From Collimonas sp. PA-H2 (GTDB lineage Bacteria > Pseudomonadota > Gammaproteobacteria > Burkholderiales > Burkholderiaceae_D), in assembly GCF_002564105.1 (NCBI RefSeq), contig NZ_PDBX01000001.1, positions 2,914,001 to 2,978,000 on the forward strand: a stretch of DNA of 64,000 bases, read 5' to 3'. Below the pieces are notes generated by a model. That model saw nothing but the letters and a program-made list of their open reading frames with translations. It searched no databases and was not told the origin of the DNA. Position numbers and translations under genes: made by a program. Within the stretch, counting starts at the first letter, position 1; every line of letters starts with the position of its first letter. Positions 43,273 through 51,189 of this stretch are shown in pieces.

Positions 43273-43866
43273 ATGCAATTTTGTGTTGAAGTGATTGATA
43301 TCGCTAGCACGCTGCGCGCGGACGGCGGCGTGCTGAGCGCCGCCTCGTTGGCACTGACGAAAGATGCCAGCGTGGCCGCCGCGGTGTTGCTGAATGAGGC
43401 ACGTGCACAGGCGCAGCTCCTGCGTGAACAAGCAGTGCTGGACGCACAGGCTGCGGTGCAGCAGCGCGAGCAGCAATCCTTGCGGGAAGTACAGGACCTA
43501 TTGCAAGCGTTGGAACAAAGACACGCTGCAATGCTGGATGGCGTCCAGGATACCGTGCTCGAGCTTGCCGCCGGCCTGTTCGGACGCCTGGTGGCGGAGA
43601 TGCCGCCGGCCGAACGCATCGCCGCCGCCCTGCAGCGCGTCCTGGCCGAAGCGCCGCCCAAGCTGGTTGCGCCCGTTCTGCGTGTGCATCCGGAAGATCT
43701 TGCGCTACTGCCCGCGACCGCCTGGGATGTCAAACCGGATCCCCGTCTGTCCCGCGGCTGCTGCCGGCTGGAAGCAGATAGCGGGGAATGGTGCTGCAGC
43801 TTCGATGCTGCTGTCAGCGCACTGTCGACGGCGCTGAGCCACGCCGCCGCCATGCCGCCTGGCTGA
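43273..43866 (+). CDS. sctL: Type III secretion stator protein SctL (HrpE-like)
   Basis: A 197-residue FliH/HrpE-type protein. A long central coiled coil (about 45-90: LLNEARAQAQLLREQAVLDAQ onward) is followed by a globular domain that includes LRVHPEDLALLP. SctL regulates the ATPase SctN and ties it to SctQ. It lies seven bases after sctK and ends the operon. Confidence 0.88.
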   Translation: MQFCVEVIDIASTLRADGGVLSAASLALTKDASVAAAVLLNEARAQAQLLREQAVLDAQAAVQQREQQSLREVQDLLQALEQRHAAMLDGVQDTVLELAAGLFGRLVAEMPPAERIAAALQRVLAEAPPKLVAPVLRVHPEDLALLPATAWDVKPDPRLSRGCCRLEADSGEWCCSFDAAVSALSTALSHAAAMPPG

Positions 43867-43921
43867 TAGGGTTGATCGAAGCGCCGGGCATAGAAATTCT
43901 ACGGAATCCTTCCTGCCAAAG

Positions 43922-43949
43922 CGAACCGTCTCGCATGCAGCGCCACTCA
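43922..43949 (+). promoter_or_regulatory. hrp box of the hrpF-hrpG-sctC operon
   Basis: CGAACC, then 15 bases, then CCACTCA. Only the first base differs from GGAACC. It lies 56 bp before the first ATG of the hrpF-like gene. Confidence 0.85.
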
Positions 43950-44004
43950 TCCATAGGTCGACCGCGTCAGCGTTCGCTTTATCTACTATCCTGAGAGGAG
44001 CATC

Positions 44005-44232
44005 ATGTCGAGTATTGAAACGGTACCGGTACTGCGTCACCTGAGCAGCAAGCTGGATAGCTGCAACCAGCAGCTAGATGGCTATATGCAAGACCAGGCC
44101 AACGGCGCGCAGGTTGACGGCGCGGAATTCCTGAAGATGATTGAGCAGCGCACCGTGACCCAGCAGGCGATGGAGGCGCAGCTCAAGCTCAAGGAAAAGC
44201 CTCTGCGTACTGTTCTCAGCGATAACCATTGA
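44005..44232 (+). CDS. hrpF: HrpF-like small type III secretion protein
   Basis: A 75-residue helical protein matching HrpF of Pseudomonas syringae and Erwinia in size and position, directly upstream of hrpG and sctC. GAGAGGAG precedes the ATG. The sequence is mostly amphipathic helix with many Gln and Leu residues. It is needed for secretion in those systems by an unclear mechanism and may act as a small export or pilin-assembly factor. The call rests on synteny and length. Confidence 0.65.
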   Translation: MSSIETVPVLRHLSSKLDSCNQQLDGYMQDQANGAQVDGAEFLKMIEQRTVTQQAMEAQLKLKEKPLRTVLSDNH

Positions 44233-44236
44233 CGCC

Positions 44237-44653
44237 ATGAGCGACGAACAATTGCAAGCGTGGCTAGCGCAGCTTCCTCTGGGCCAGGTGCTGGATATCG
44301 ATGGCGAATCTATCTACCTAAAACTGCATGGCGATGGCGCCGAGCTGGGCGCGCTGCTGCTGCCGGCGCCGACCCCTCTCCAGGTGCGCAACGCCCTGCA
44401 GGCGGGTTTTTCAAATGCCCGCCTGTACGGCGCCGGGCTGGCCTATCAACGCAATGAAAACAAGCTGATGCTGATGCAATGGCTGCCTGGCGTATCTGCC
44501 TGGCAGGACGCAGCCGATCCGCTGGAGCAGCTGCTGGATCAGCTGGCAGGCTGGCGCGCCGCCGGCGTTTCGCAAAACGCTGCGCCGGCAGCAGTCGGCA
44601 TTAATCCGGATGAGCGTCGTGTCCGCATGCAACTAACTGGAAGCCGATCATGA
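44237..44653 (+). CDS. hrpG: HrpG-like chaperone/regulator
   Basis: A 138-residue acidic protein with the fold pattern of CesT/class I type III chaperones (LQAWLAQLPLGQVLDIDGESIYLKL, then GAELGALLLPAP). It lies between hrpF and sctC, as hrpG does in P. syringae, where it controls HrpV. It starts four bases after the hrpF stop and overlaps sctC by four bases. It is not related to the HrpG response regulator of Ralstonia. Confidence 0.65.
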   Translation: MSDEQLQAWLAQLPLGQVLDIDGESIYLKLHGDGAELGALLLPAPTPLQVRNALQAGFSNARLYGAGLAYQRNENKLMLMQWLPGVSAWQDAADPLEQLLDQLAGWRAAGVSQNAAPAAVGINPDERRVRMQLTGSRS

Positions 44654-46503
44654 TTTTACTAAATACCAAGCGACTGCTGATGTGGCCGCTGCTGGCCTTG
44701 CTGCTGTGCTGGAGCGACGGCGCCAGTGCTGCGGTGCCGGCGAGCTGGAAGGAGTCGGGTTTCGCCATCAACGCCAGCGGCATGACTTTGCGCCAGGTGC
44801 TCAATGAATTCGGCCTGGCCTACGGCGTGCATGTCGCGCTGAGCGCGCCTGGCGACGTCGTGCTGAAAGGACGCTTGCAGGGAGCTAACGGTTCTGAGTT
44901 CCTGGAGCGCCTGGCGCTCGCCAACCGGTTCCGCTGGTTTGTCTACAACGACAAGCTCAGCATCGTGCCGGGCGACGACAATACCTCGCTGCGGCTGGAA
45001 GTGGGTGAAGACGCTGTGCCGGACGCCAAGGCAGCGCTGCTCGGGCTCGGTCTGCTGGACAGCCGCTTCGGCTGGGGTGAAATCCCCGATGAAGGCGTGG
45101 TGGTGGTCAGCGGTCCGCGCGAATACGTCAACCTGGTGCGCGGCGTCCTGCTGCCTGAGGGAAAAAAAGCGCCGGTGCAAGGAAAGCAGGTCATGGTGTT
45201 CCGCTTGAAATATGCCAGCGCCACCGATCGCGTGATCAGCACCCGCGGCCAGCAGCAGACCGTGCCGGGGATTAAGACCATCCTGTCCGGCCTGCTGACC
45301 AACGACAACCAGCGCGTCGGCCGCGAAAGCGAGAAATTCGACCTGCACGGAAAGAATCGCTCTTATCAGGCCAAGATGGGCGCCGGCGCTGCTACCGAAG
45401 TGGCTTCCAGCAACGGCGGTGAACAAGGCGAGGTCCAGCGCAACGGCAGTGGCATGAACAAGGCCGGCAGGCGGCCGGCACGGGATGAAGACGATGAGCA
45501 GGACGAGGACGGCAAAGCTCGTAACCGACCGAGGAATTCCGCGCCGCGCATCGACGCCGATCCCTCGCTCAACGCCATCATCATCTACGATACGGGCAGC
45601 AAGCGCGAGATGTACAAAAACCTGATCGCAGAGCTGGACATCGAGCCGCAGCAGGTAGAGATCGAAGCCGTGATCGTCGACATCGACCGTAGCAAGCTGG
45701 CGGCGATGGGGGCGGAATGGGGCTTCTCTCTGGGCGCGGTAAGCGCCACCATCAACGGCAGCGCCGGCGACTCCAAGGGCGTTGAGACGCCGATTGCCGG
45801 TTCGACGCTGTTGATACGGAACGCGGCGAATTTCTATGCCCGCCTGAACGCCATGGAAGGCGCCGGCGAGGCGCATGTACTGGCCAAGCCGACCGTGATG
45901 ACGCTGGAAAACGTCGCGGCAGTGCTGGACCTCAGCCAGACCGTCTATATCCCGCTGACCGGCGAGCGGGTCGCCGACCTGGCCGATATCACCGCCGGCA
46001 CCATGCTCAAGGTCTTGCCGCGCATCGTGCGCGAAGGCGACCGGGTGCGAGTGCGGCTGGACGTGGATATCGAAGACGGATCGCTGTCGCAGTCGTCGGC
46101 CAGGCCCAACGCGACACGTACCACCGTGACCACCCAGGCCATCATCGACCAGCAGCAGACCTTGATGATAGGCGGCTACCATTCAGATTCGAAGAGCCTG
46201 GACAACAAGAAAATCCCCTTTCTTGGCGACATACCGGTGCTGGGCGCCTTGTTTAGTAACAATTCGAATTCGTCCAGCAATCGCGAGCGCCTGTTCCTGA
46301 TCACGCCGCGCCTGATCGGGTCGGCCGGACTGCCGGCGGCGGCCAGGTCGGCAGCCGCTGAACAGGCCAGGCGGCTGGTGAGCGCCAGCAGCGAAGGGGG
46401 AGAGGCAGCTAAGGCGAAGCTGGCGCCGGTGTATGGCAAGGATGGCGGTATGCGGCTGCAGCTGTCTTCCGGTTTGAACTGCGGGCAATCGTGCGGACGT
46501 TGA
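44650..46503 (+). CDS. sctC: Type III secretion secretin SctC (HrcC)
   Basis: A 617-residue outer-membrane secretin. A signal peptide (MWPLLALLLCWSDGASAA) precedes the N-domains, which include LKGRLQGANGSEFLERLAL and VSGPREYVNLV. An acidic, disordered loop (about 255-300) carries ARDEDDEQDEDGKARNRPR. The secretin core follows with VEIEAVIVDIDRSKL and IDQQQTLMIGGYHSDS. It forms the outer ring. The acidic loop is longer than usual. Confidence 0.95.
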   Translation: MILLNTKRLLMWPLLALLLCWSDGASAAVPASWKESGFAINASGMTLRQVLNEFGLAYGVHVALSAPGDVVLKGRLQGANGSEFLERLALANRFRWFVYNDKLSIVPGDDNTSLRLEVGEDAVPDAKAALLGLGLLDSRFGWGEIPDEGVVVVSGPREYVNLVRGVLLPEGKKAPVQGKQVMVFRLKYASATDRVISTRGQQQTVPGIKTILSGLLTNDNQRVGRESEKFDLHGKNRSYQAKMGAGAATEVASSNGGEQGEVQRNGSGMNKAGRRPARDEDDEQDEDGKARNRPRNSAPRIDADPSLNAIIIYDTGSKREMYKNLIAELDIEPQQVEIEAVIVDIDRSKLAAMGAEWGFSLGAVSATINGSAGDSKGVETPIAGSTLLIRNAANFYARLNAMEGAGEAHVLAKPTVMTLENVAAVLDLSQTVYIPLTGERVADLADITAGTMLKVLPRIVREGDRVRVRLDVDIEDGSLSQSSARPNATRTTVTTQAIIDQQQTLMIGGYHSDSKSLDNKKIPFLGDIPVLGALFSNNSNSSSNRERLFLITPRLIGSAGLPAAARSAAAEQARRLVSASSEGGEAAKAKLAPVYGKDGGMRLQLSSGLNCGQSCGR

Positions 46504-46529
46504 GATAGGTTTTATTTCGGAAGGGGAAG

Positions 46530-46560
46530 CGGAGCATGTGCGAGCATGTTCCGTTTTTTT
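46530..46560 (+). terminator. Rho-independent terminator after sctC
   Basis: CGGAGCATG and CATGTTCCG form a 9-bp stem with one G-T pair and a 6-base loop, followed by seven T residues, 27 bases after the sctC stop. There is no gene between here and 46797. Confidence 0.85.
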
Positions 46561-46707
46561 ACGCGCAAGATTAGCTTCCTTTGTAGGCGGGGCTGTGCCC
46601 ACGCGGATGGTTCTGAGCACGAAAATCCGCAACATCTGGTGGGTAAGATTTCCTGCCAACCCTACGAAACGCAAGCATTGATGCAGGCTTTTTTCAGTTA
46701 ACGGGAA

Positions 46708-46738
46708 AAGGGGAAGAACGATCGTCGTCCTTCCCCTT
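46708..46738 (-). terminator. Terminator of the 56-residue ORF
   Basis: AAGGGGAAG and CTTCCCCTT pair around an inner ACGA/TCGT stem. On the minus strand T residues follow. It lies 59 bases past the stop of the small gene at 46797-46967. Confidence 0.6.
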
Positions 46739-46796
46739 GCTTCTTCAGAAAGCTGATGAACAGAGCGCCTTCACTCCTCTCTTGCGGTTGTGACTG

Positions 46797-46967
46797 TCAG
46801 CGGCCGATGATGTCGCTGGCGTCATTCCCGGGCTTTTTGTCCGCTAACAACTGTGATTTCGATTCCTCGTATGATTGCGACTGCGGCTGCGGCTCTGTTT
46901 TAAGCGCTGCGACGCCGGGAACCACACTCGAAAGCAAACTCGCGCCGAATTTCATTAATGCACCCAT
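46797..46967 (-). CDS. HrpL-controlled 56-residue protein (putative pilin or secreted peptide)
   Basis: A small uncalled gene, read from the ATG at 46967 with AGGAG six bases upstream. The product starts MGALMKFGASLLSSVVPGVA and continues with a Gln/Ser/Glu/Lys-rich hydrophilic tail ending in DASDIIGR. A perfect hrp box lies 78 bp upstream. The leader, ribosome-binding site and MG start resemble those of the neighbouring 72-residue gene, so the two look like a duplicated promoter with diverged products. It may be a small secreted protein, a pilin-like subunit or a membrane-active peptide. Confidence 0.65.
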   Translation of the reverse strand: MGALMKFGASLLSSVVPGVAALKTEPQPQSQSYEESKSQLLADKKPGNDASDIIGR

Positions 46968-47044
46968 GTATTTCTCCTGATAATGAAAAATGAATCGTTT
47001 AGATGATTGAGCGTCGCCCTTTGCATCAATGGCTTGGCTTTATA

Positions 47045-47072
47045 TAAGTGGATAACTGAGGCCAATTGTTCC
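47045..47072 (-). promoter_or_regulatory. hrp box of the 56-residue gene
   Basis: On the minus strand GGAACA, 15 bases, CCACTTA. It agrees with the hrp consensus at every fixed position except the sixth base. Confidence 0.85.
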
Positions 47073-47120
47073 ATTTTTTGCGCATTTCCAGCTTGATGCG
47101 GTGGCAATGCAAGGGCAATA

Positions 47121-47157
47121 AAAAAGGAGTTTGACGCTGATCGTCAAACTCCTTTTT
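47121..47157. terminator. Strong bidirectional terminator
   Basis: A perfect 16-bp stem (AAAAAGGAGTTTGACG with its complement) and a 5-base loop, with A- and T-runs built into the stem. It ends the 72-residue gene (minus strand) and insulates it from the promoter of the 56-residue gene. Confidence 0.9.
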
Positions 47158-47213
47158 CACAGAGGTGAAAAGGCGGCAGCAGTGCTGCCGTCTTCCCACC
47201 GCATTACATCGCT

Positions 47214-47432
47214 TTAGATCTGCCCCATTGCTTCGGACTGCTTGGCATTACGTGCAGTCTGGGCATCCGCCTGTTTGGTTGCGATCGACAGCAAGGCTTG
47301 AGTACGACCTTGTTTTGCCATTGCACCGGATTGCGCCTCAGTTGCATCTGCATCTCCGGTTTGATCTGCAGCGATACCGGTAGTAATTTCGCTCGAACCA
47401 GCTGCGATGCCACGTCCAATTTTGTTACCCAT
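47214..47432 (-). CDS. HrpL-controlled 72-residue protein, candidate Hrp pilin
   Basis: The start is the ATG at 47432, with GAGGAG upstream; the frame runs further upstream only as non-coding extension. The product begins MGNKIGRGIAAGSSEITTGI, has no cysteine, and its C-terminal half is an Ala/Gln/Lys/Ser-rich amphipathic helix (ALLSIATKQADAQTARNAKQ), much like HrpA pilins. No sctF needle gene or other hrpA was recognised, so this is a strong candidate for the pilus subunit. A perfect hrp box lies 76 bp upstream and a strong terminator downstream, so it is expressed alone and probably highly. Confidence 0.65.
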   Translation of the reverse strand: MGNKIGRGIAAGSSEITTGIAADQTGDADATEAQSGAMAKQGRTQALLSIATKQADAQTARNAKQSEAMGQI

Positions 47433-47507
47433 ATATTTCTCCTCGAAGTTAAAAAAATGATTAAGTAAATTGACCATCGCATGTTGTGTCGATAGCGCAG
47501 TCTTCCA

Positions 47508-47535
47508 TAAGTGGATTGGCAGCGGAAGATGTTCC
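47508..47535 (-). promoter_or_regulatory. hrp box of the 72-residue gene
   Basis: On the minus strand GGAACA, 15 bases, CCACTTA. It has the same first and last blocks as the box at 47045 and nearly the same distance to the ATG. Confidence 0.85.
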
Positions 47536-47580
47536 ATTTTTCTTACATTTTTTTCCGTTGAATGCTGCCGCATAAAAGCT

Positions 47581-47608
47581 GGAACTGTATGGTCGTCCAG
47601 GTGACATA
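47581..47608 (+). promoter_or_regulatory. Degenerate hrp box candidate
   Basis: GGAACT, 15 bases, then TGACATA, where CCACNNA is expected (two mismatches). It lies 80 bp before the ATG of the 69-residue gene. Spacing is right but the -10 block is weak. Confidence 0.35.
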
Positions 47609-47687
47609 TGAACAACCGCGATATGCCGCGGCCGGTATGAAATATCCGTCTATCTTGACCAGTGCATCACTTCAACCAAGGAAAACC

Positions 47688-47897
47688 ATGACAGTCAATC
47701 TGCAGCAGTACAGCAATGCCAGCCAGGCGAATGATTTGGAGCAGTTGCGCAATGCCCAGAACGCGCAGCAGCAGTCGCAAAAAATCTCCAACCAGGCTAC
47801 CGACGACGCCTTGTGGCGCATGGCGCAAAACAACGAGATGGCGAAGATCAAGGGCATGTCGAAACTGGCGGAAACGGCCAATCAGCTGGGTTCCTGA
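47688..47897 (+). CDS. Small helical type III secretion protein (needle/pilin-like)
   Basis: A 69-residue, cysteine-free protein rich in Gln, Asn, Ala and Ser (MTVNLQQYSNASQANDLEQL; end MSKLAETANQLGS). The composition and predicted long helices are like those of type III needle, rod or HrpA-type subunits. It is followed 93 bp downstream by a chaperone-like gene. It could be the pilus subunit instead of, or beside, the 72-residue protein. I cannot assign it more exactly. Confidence 0.55.
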   Translation: MTVNLQQYSNASQANDLEQLRNAQNAQQQSQKISNQATDDALWRMAQNNEMAKIKGMSKLAETANQLGS

Positions 47898-47990
47898 GCG
47901 AACACGGCAAGCAATCCCAGACCACCATGGCGGTGTCGCGGCAAGAAGGATGCCTGCGCATCGCCATCATCATTGCAAGAGGACGGCAGC

Positions 47991-48416
47991 TTGACAGACG
48001 AATGCGTAGTAAGAATGCAGCGTTTCCTGGCGGAGATGGCGGAGTTCGGCGGACAGGCCGGCGCGCCGCTCATCGAGCTCCAGTTCGGCGATGTTGCGAC
48101 TGTCACCTCGTTGCTGCTGGAAGCGCCTGGACCCAGCCTGTCGATCACAGCGCATCTGCCGCGCCAGGAAGAGTTTTCTTTTTTCGACATGTCGCATTGC
48201 TGGAATTTTTTCTCGGATACGGCGCTGACCGCATACAGTGAATTGCTATGGCATGCCGATAGCGGCCACTATGTCGTGATCCGCCAGATTCCGGTTCTTG
48301 ACTTGCCGGACGAGCGCAGCGTGATGGATGCGATCATGGATACCTCGGCCGAGGCCGCAAGCTGGCTGAGCCGGGTCAGCGGGCAAGCCGTGGCTGCTCT
48401 GATCATCGAGAGCTGA
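47991..48416 (+). CDS. CesT-like type III chaperone (or HrpV-like regulator)
   Basis: A 141-residue acidic protein. I place the start at the TTG at 47991, since GAGG precedes it and no ATG is better placed; the ATG at 48015 is the alternative. Segments such as LIELQFGDVATVTSLLLEAPG and SGHYVVIRQIPVLDLPD suit a class I chaperone fold. Position and size also fit HrpV, the anti-activator usually found near sctC. The partner is unknown. Confidence 0.5.
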   Translation: MTDECVVRMQRFLAEMAEFGGQAGAPLIELQFGDVATVTSLLLEAPGPSLSITAHLPRQEEFSFFDMSHCWNFFSDTALTAYSELLWHADSGHYVVIRQIPVLDLPDERSVMDAIMDTSAEAASWLSRVSGQAVAALIIES

Positions 48417-48489
48417 CTGCCTGTCGCCCTGTGCCTGGCACAGTACACCAAGCGCGCATGCAACCAACTTGGCTGCATGCGCCGTTGCT

Positions 48490-48993
48490 TCAGCCCAGCA
48501 CCGTGCGGATGCTGGATCTTACCCGCGAAACCCGCGAGCGCACGGTGCCTATCGGGATCTGCAGTTCCTGCGCCGCTTCCTCATAAGTGCAATTTCCTTC
48601 CAGGACTGCTTCAAAAGTGCTGCGGATTTTCGCCGGCAGCTGTTCCAGCATTGCTTGCACCTTGCCGACGATCTGGCGATTTTCAAGCAGGCTGAGCGGA
48701 TCGGCGCGCAGATCGGCGATTTCCTCAATGGCCTCGTCGTCCATGGCGTCGCACAGGCTGGCGCAGTTGCGCCGCACCTGATTGCGCGCCAGGTTGAGGG
48801 CAATGCCGAACAGCCAGGTGGACGGCTTGGACATGCCGTTGAAGCGGTCGGCGCAGCGGCTGGCTTCCACAAAAGTGTTTTGCACGACATCCTCGGCGTC
48901 CTCGCTGTTGCGGACGTAACGCTGGACAAACTTGAACAGGTGATGATGGTGTTCGCGGAACAGCAGGTCGAGGTCGATTGCGGTATGACTCAT
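48490..48993 (-). CDS. hrpL: ECF sigma factor HrpL
   Basis: A 167-residue extracytoplasmic-function sigma factor. Region 2 is LFREHHHHLFKFVQRYVRNSEDAEDVVQNTF and region 4 is TYEEAAQELQIPIGTVRSRVSRVRSSIR. The ATG at 48993 follows AGGAG; the upstream in-frame extension covers the promoter. A consensus sigma54 promoter lies 45 bp upstream, as for hrpL of P. syringae and Erwinia. HrpL recognises the hrp boxes seen throughout this region. Its place between the small-gene block and sctW agrees. Confidence 0.92.
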   Translation of the reverse strand: MSHTAIDLDLLFREHHHHLFKFVQRYVRNSEDAEDVVQNTFVEASRCADRFNGMSKPSTWLFGIALNLARNQVRRNCASLCDAMDDEAIEEIADLRADPLSLLENRQIVGKVQAMLEQLPAKIRSTFEAVLEGNCTYEEAAQELQIPIGTVRSRVSRVRSSIRTVLG

Positions 48994-49037
48994 GAAGGTT
49001 CTCCTGGAAAAACGCCAAAACAGCGTTCCTGGATATT

Positions 49038-49053
49038 TGCAACCGTCGTGCCA
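49038..49053 (-). promoter_or_regulatory. Sigma54 promoter of hrpL
   Basis: On the minus strand TGGCACG, four bases, TTGCA: an exact match to the -24/-12 consensus, 45 bp before the hrpL ATG. It places hrpL under sigma54 and an enhancer-binding protein, most likely the one encoded at 39569. Confidence 0.9.
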
Positions 49054-49203
49054 TTTATCTGGAATATTCAAGTCATTGAATTCAAACGATTTATTTTTAT
49101 CGAGATCGCAGGTTTTTATAGAAATTCGAAAAGTCGACGATTCCGTTTGAGAAAAATTCAAACAATTTCCAAACGCGGTTTTGCATGCCAGACTGGCTCG
49201 AAT

Positions 49204-49232
49204 GGAACTGCGACGCCATCCGCCGCCACATA
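49204..49232 (+). promoter_or_regulatory. hrp box of the sctW operon
   Basis: GGAACT, 16 bases, CCACATA. The -10 half ends only six bases before the ATG at 49239, so the transcript would be leaderless or begin a few bases from that ATG. Confidence 0.75.
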
Positions 49233-49238
49233 GTAGAC

Positions 49239-50420
49239 ATGACCGATTTCTCGATAAATACCAAAGCAGCGAAACTCGCCGCCACAGCCGCCGACAACCG
49301 GGCGCAGTCTTCTATCCAATCCACCATGAAGCTGATGGATACGCTGGGGTTCGAGGCGCTCGAGGGCGTCCCTCCGCATCCGCATCCGCGCCAGCATGTT
49401 CCCCCCCGCATGCGGCTAGCCAATGCTGCCAGGCGCGGACGCAGCAACGGCTTGCAGCAAAGCGGGAAAAAAGACGGCGAGCACGATCCGCATTTGCATG
49501 CCGCCTCCCTGGAGGCGCTGGAGCAGTTGCAGCGCGGCGGAGAAGCCGCCATGGATACCTATCTGTTGTCGCAGTTCGACGTGCTGGAGCGGCATAGTTT
49601 GCTGCGCCACGCGATCGGCATCAGCGACGGCAAGGATCAAGAGGTGCTGGAACGGGCCATGGATAGACTGCTGGAGCAGCATGGCGACGCCATCGAGGTA
49701 GGGCTGGGTCATGCCGCAGAATTCCAGACGGCATTGCACCTGATGGACAGCCGCGCAGCGGAAAATGGCAGAGCGCACGATCCTGGCGCCTTGCAGCAGC
49801 TGCGCGCGATGTATGGCGTCAAAGGCAAGCAGGAAGCAACGCTGACTGCGGCGAGCCTGGCCAAAGTCCTGCTGGAGAAGTTTGGGCATGGCAATTTCAT
49901 GCAAGCCCTGGCCGGCTTGCGTTCGACCATGGCCGCCAATTTGCGCGCCCAGGGTGGCGATCTCGGGCCGCGCATGTGGTTGTCGATGTCGGATGCTGCA
50001 AGTTTCAATGCAGTGCAGTCCGGCTTTGCGATTGGCCGCGGCTTGCGCGTCAAGCTCCATCAGGCCGGCGTCATGCCGCATGGCAGCGATGCGGCGACTG
50101 GCGTGGCTCTGCTGGGCGTCGCCGACAAGGAAAATGCCGACATCGATGCCTTCGTCGGCAACATTGTCGCCGGCGCCGGCATGCAAACGGCGCTGCAGCA
50201 GGTTTTTACCTACAAGCATCTGGGCGACGCGGTCGCCTTGCTGCCCGCCAGCCTATGGCCGCAAGAAAAGCCGACGCATCGTGCGGTACTGCTGGATGGG
50301 TTGACGCGGCGCGCCGCTGACGCAACGTCCGGTCTGGTGGCATCGCATGATGCCGCGGACAGCCTGCAGCGGCAGCTGCAAAGCCAGGTCACGTTTAAGA
50401 ACAGCGACCGGGATAAATGA
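49239..50420 (+). CDS. sctW: Type III secretion gatekeeper SctW (HrpJ-like)
   Basis: A 393-residue HrpJ/YopN-family protein. Features include an unfolded N-terminus, a His/Pro-rich stretch (PPHPHPRQHVPPR) and the HrpJ domain around SLEALEQLQRGGEAAMDTYL and LERAMDRLLEQHGDAI. It controls the switch from translocator to effector secretion. The frame is open from 49185, but an hrp box occupies 49204-49232, so the ATG at 49239 is the earliest one that could lie in an HrpL transcript; the next is at 49326. Its stop overlaps the next gene. Confidence 0.88.
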   Translation: MTDFSINTKAAKLAATAADNRAQSSIQSTMKLMDTLGFEALEGVPPHPHPRQHVPPRMRLANAARRGRSNGLQQSGKKDGEHDPHLHAASLEALEQLQRGGEAAMDTYLLSQFDVLERHSLLRHAIGISDGKDQEVLERAMDRLLEQHGDAIEVGLGHAAEFQTALHLMDSRAAENGRAHDPGALQQLRAMYGVKGKQEATLTAASLAKVLLEKFGHGNFMQALAGLRSTMAANLRAQGGDLGPRMWLSMSDAASFNAVQSGFAIGRGLRVKLHQAGVMPHGSDAATGVALLGVADKENADIDAFVGNIVAGAGMQTALQQVFTYKHLGDAVALLPASLWPQEKPTHRAVLLDGLTRRAADATSGLVASHDAADSLQRQLQSQVTFKNSDRDK

Positions 50421-50752
50421 TGGAAAACATCTTGCTGAATCTTGTCAACGCTGCGCAACGCGAACGCGCGGTTGCCAGTCAGTGTATCGAGGATGACATC
50501 ACGTTGCTGGCCTATCCGCTGGCAGACGGTGTGCTGGTCGGGATTGGCTATGGCGGCGGTCGCGCGCATGAGGTCAAGACCGAAACCGTGTTGGAGCGGC
50601 GTGCACACAATTTTTCACGCTATGGCGCCTGGCTGCCGGCGATGTTGAAGGACGGCAGCTGGTATTTGCTGCGACGGATTACCGGTCCGTCTGACGACCA
50701 TTGCGCTCTGAGCGCGGACGATCTTCGTATTGCCCTGGAGCTCCTATGCTGA
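50417..50752 (+). CDS. SycN-like type III chaperone
   Basis: A 111-residue protein between sctW and sctV. In the Yersinia virA operon, tyeA, sycN, yscX and yscY lie there. Pattern and size (ITLLAYPLADGVLVGIGYGG, then a C-terminal helix ALSADDLRIALELL) suit a class I chaperone such as SycN. It may serve SctW or the next protein. Two adjacent ATGs (50417, 50420) are possible starts. The assignment is by synteny and fold pattern. Confidence 0.55.
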   Translation: MMENILLNLVNAAQRERAVASQCIEDDITLLAYPLADGVLVGIGYGGGRAHEVKTETVLERRAHNFSRYGAWLPAMLKDGSWYLLRRITGPSDDHCALSADDLRIALELLC

Positions 50753-51189
50753 ACAATTTACAGACTGTCCGCCCGCTGCGCCCCGGAGCGCTCGGCTCAC
50801 ACAACGATGTAGGGGAAATCCGCAGCCTCGAACAGCCGTTGCCGCTGGAGGCGATTTCCAGCGGCGAGCTGTATCCGGGCGAGGCGGCAGCCTCGCTGCA
50901 ACAGCCGTCCAGTGCGATGGACAGCGCTATCAGTGCACTCACCGATTTCCTGGGAACCCTGCTGACAGTCGCCAGTCCTGCCTGGATGGGAGATCCTGTA
51001 CCAAAAATGCGCGGCTTGCAGCGTTGCCTGATCGAGCACTCTCTTGGATTGGAAGAACAGCAGCGGCATGGCTGCCTGGCGGCAGTCTCGGTAGTCGAAC
51101 ATGCTGTCCAGCTACGCCTGAGGTTCCAGCAAATGCGCATGACAGATGCTGAGATGGAAGCTAATGCGATCCCTGGAGAAACCGCATGA
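50746..51189 (+). CDS. SctX-like type III secretion protein
   Basis: A 147-residue protein. The N-terminal third is unfolded and lacks hydrophobic segments; the C-terminal half is helical (LQRCLIEHSLGLEEQQRHGC and VVEHAVQLRLRFQQMRM). Size and place before a YscY-sized gene and sctV suggest YscX/SctX, a secreted early substrate that binds SctY and SctV. The sequence signature is weak. It starts inside the last codons of the preceding gene. Confidence 0.5.
   Translation: MLNNLQTVRPLRPGALGSHNDVGEIRSLEQPLPLEAISSGELYPGEAAASLQQPSSAMDSAISALTDFLGTLLTVASPAWMGDPVPKMRGLQRCLIEHSLGLEEQQRHGCLAAVSVVEHAVQLRLRFQQMRMTDAEMEANAIPGETA

Noticed and set aside
46756-46980. A plus-strand cysteine-rich 74-codon frame
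   Set aside because: The minus strand has a better gene here, with AGGAG, an hrp box and a terminator. The apparent Cys clusters come from reading its Gln/Ser/Glu codons backwards.
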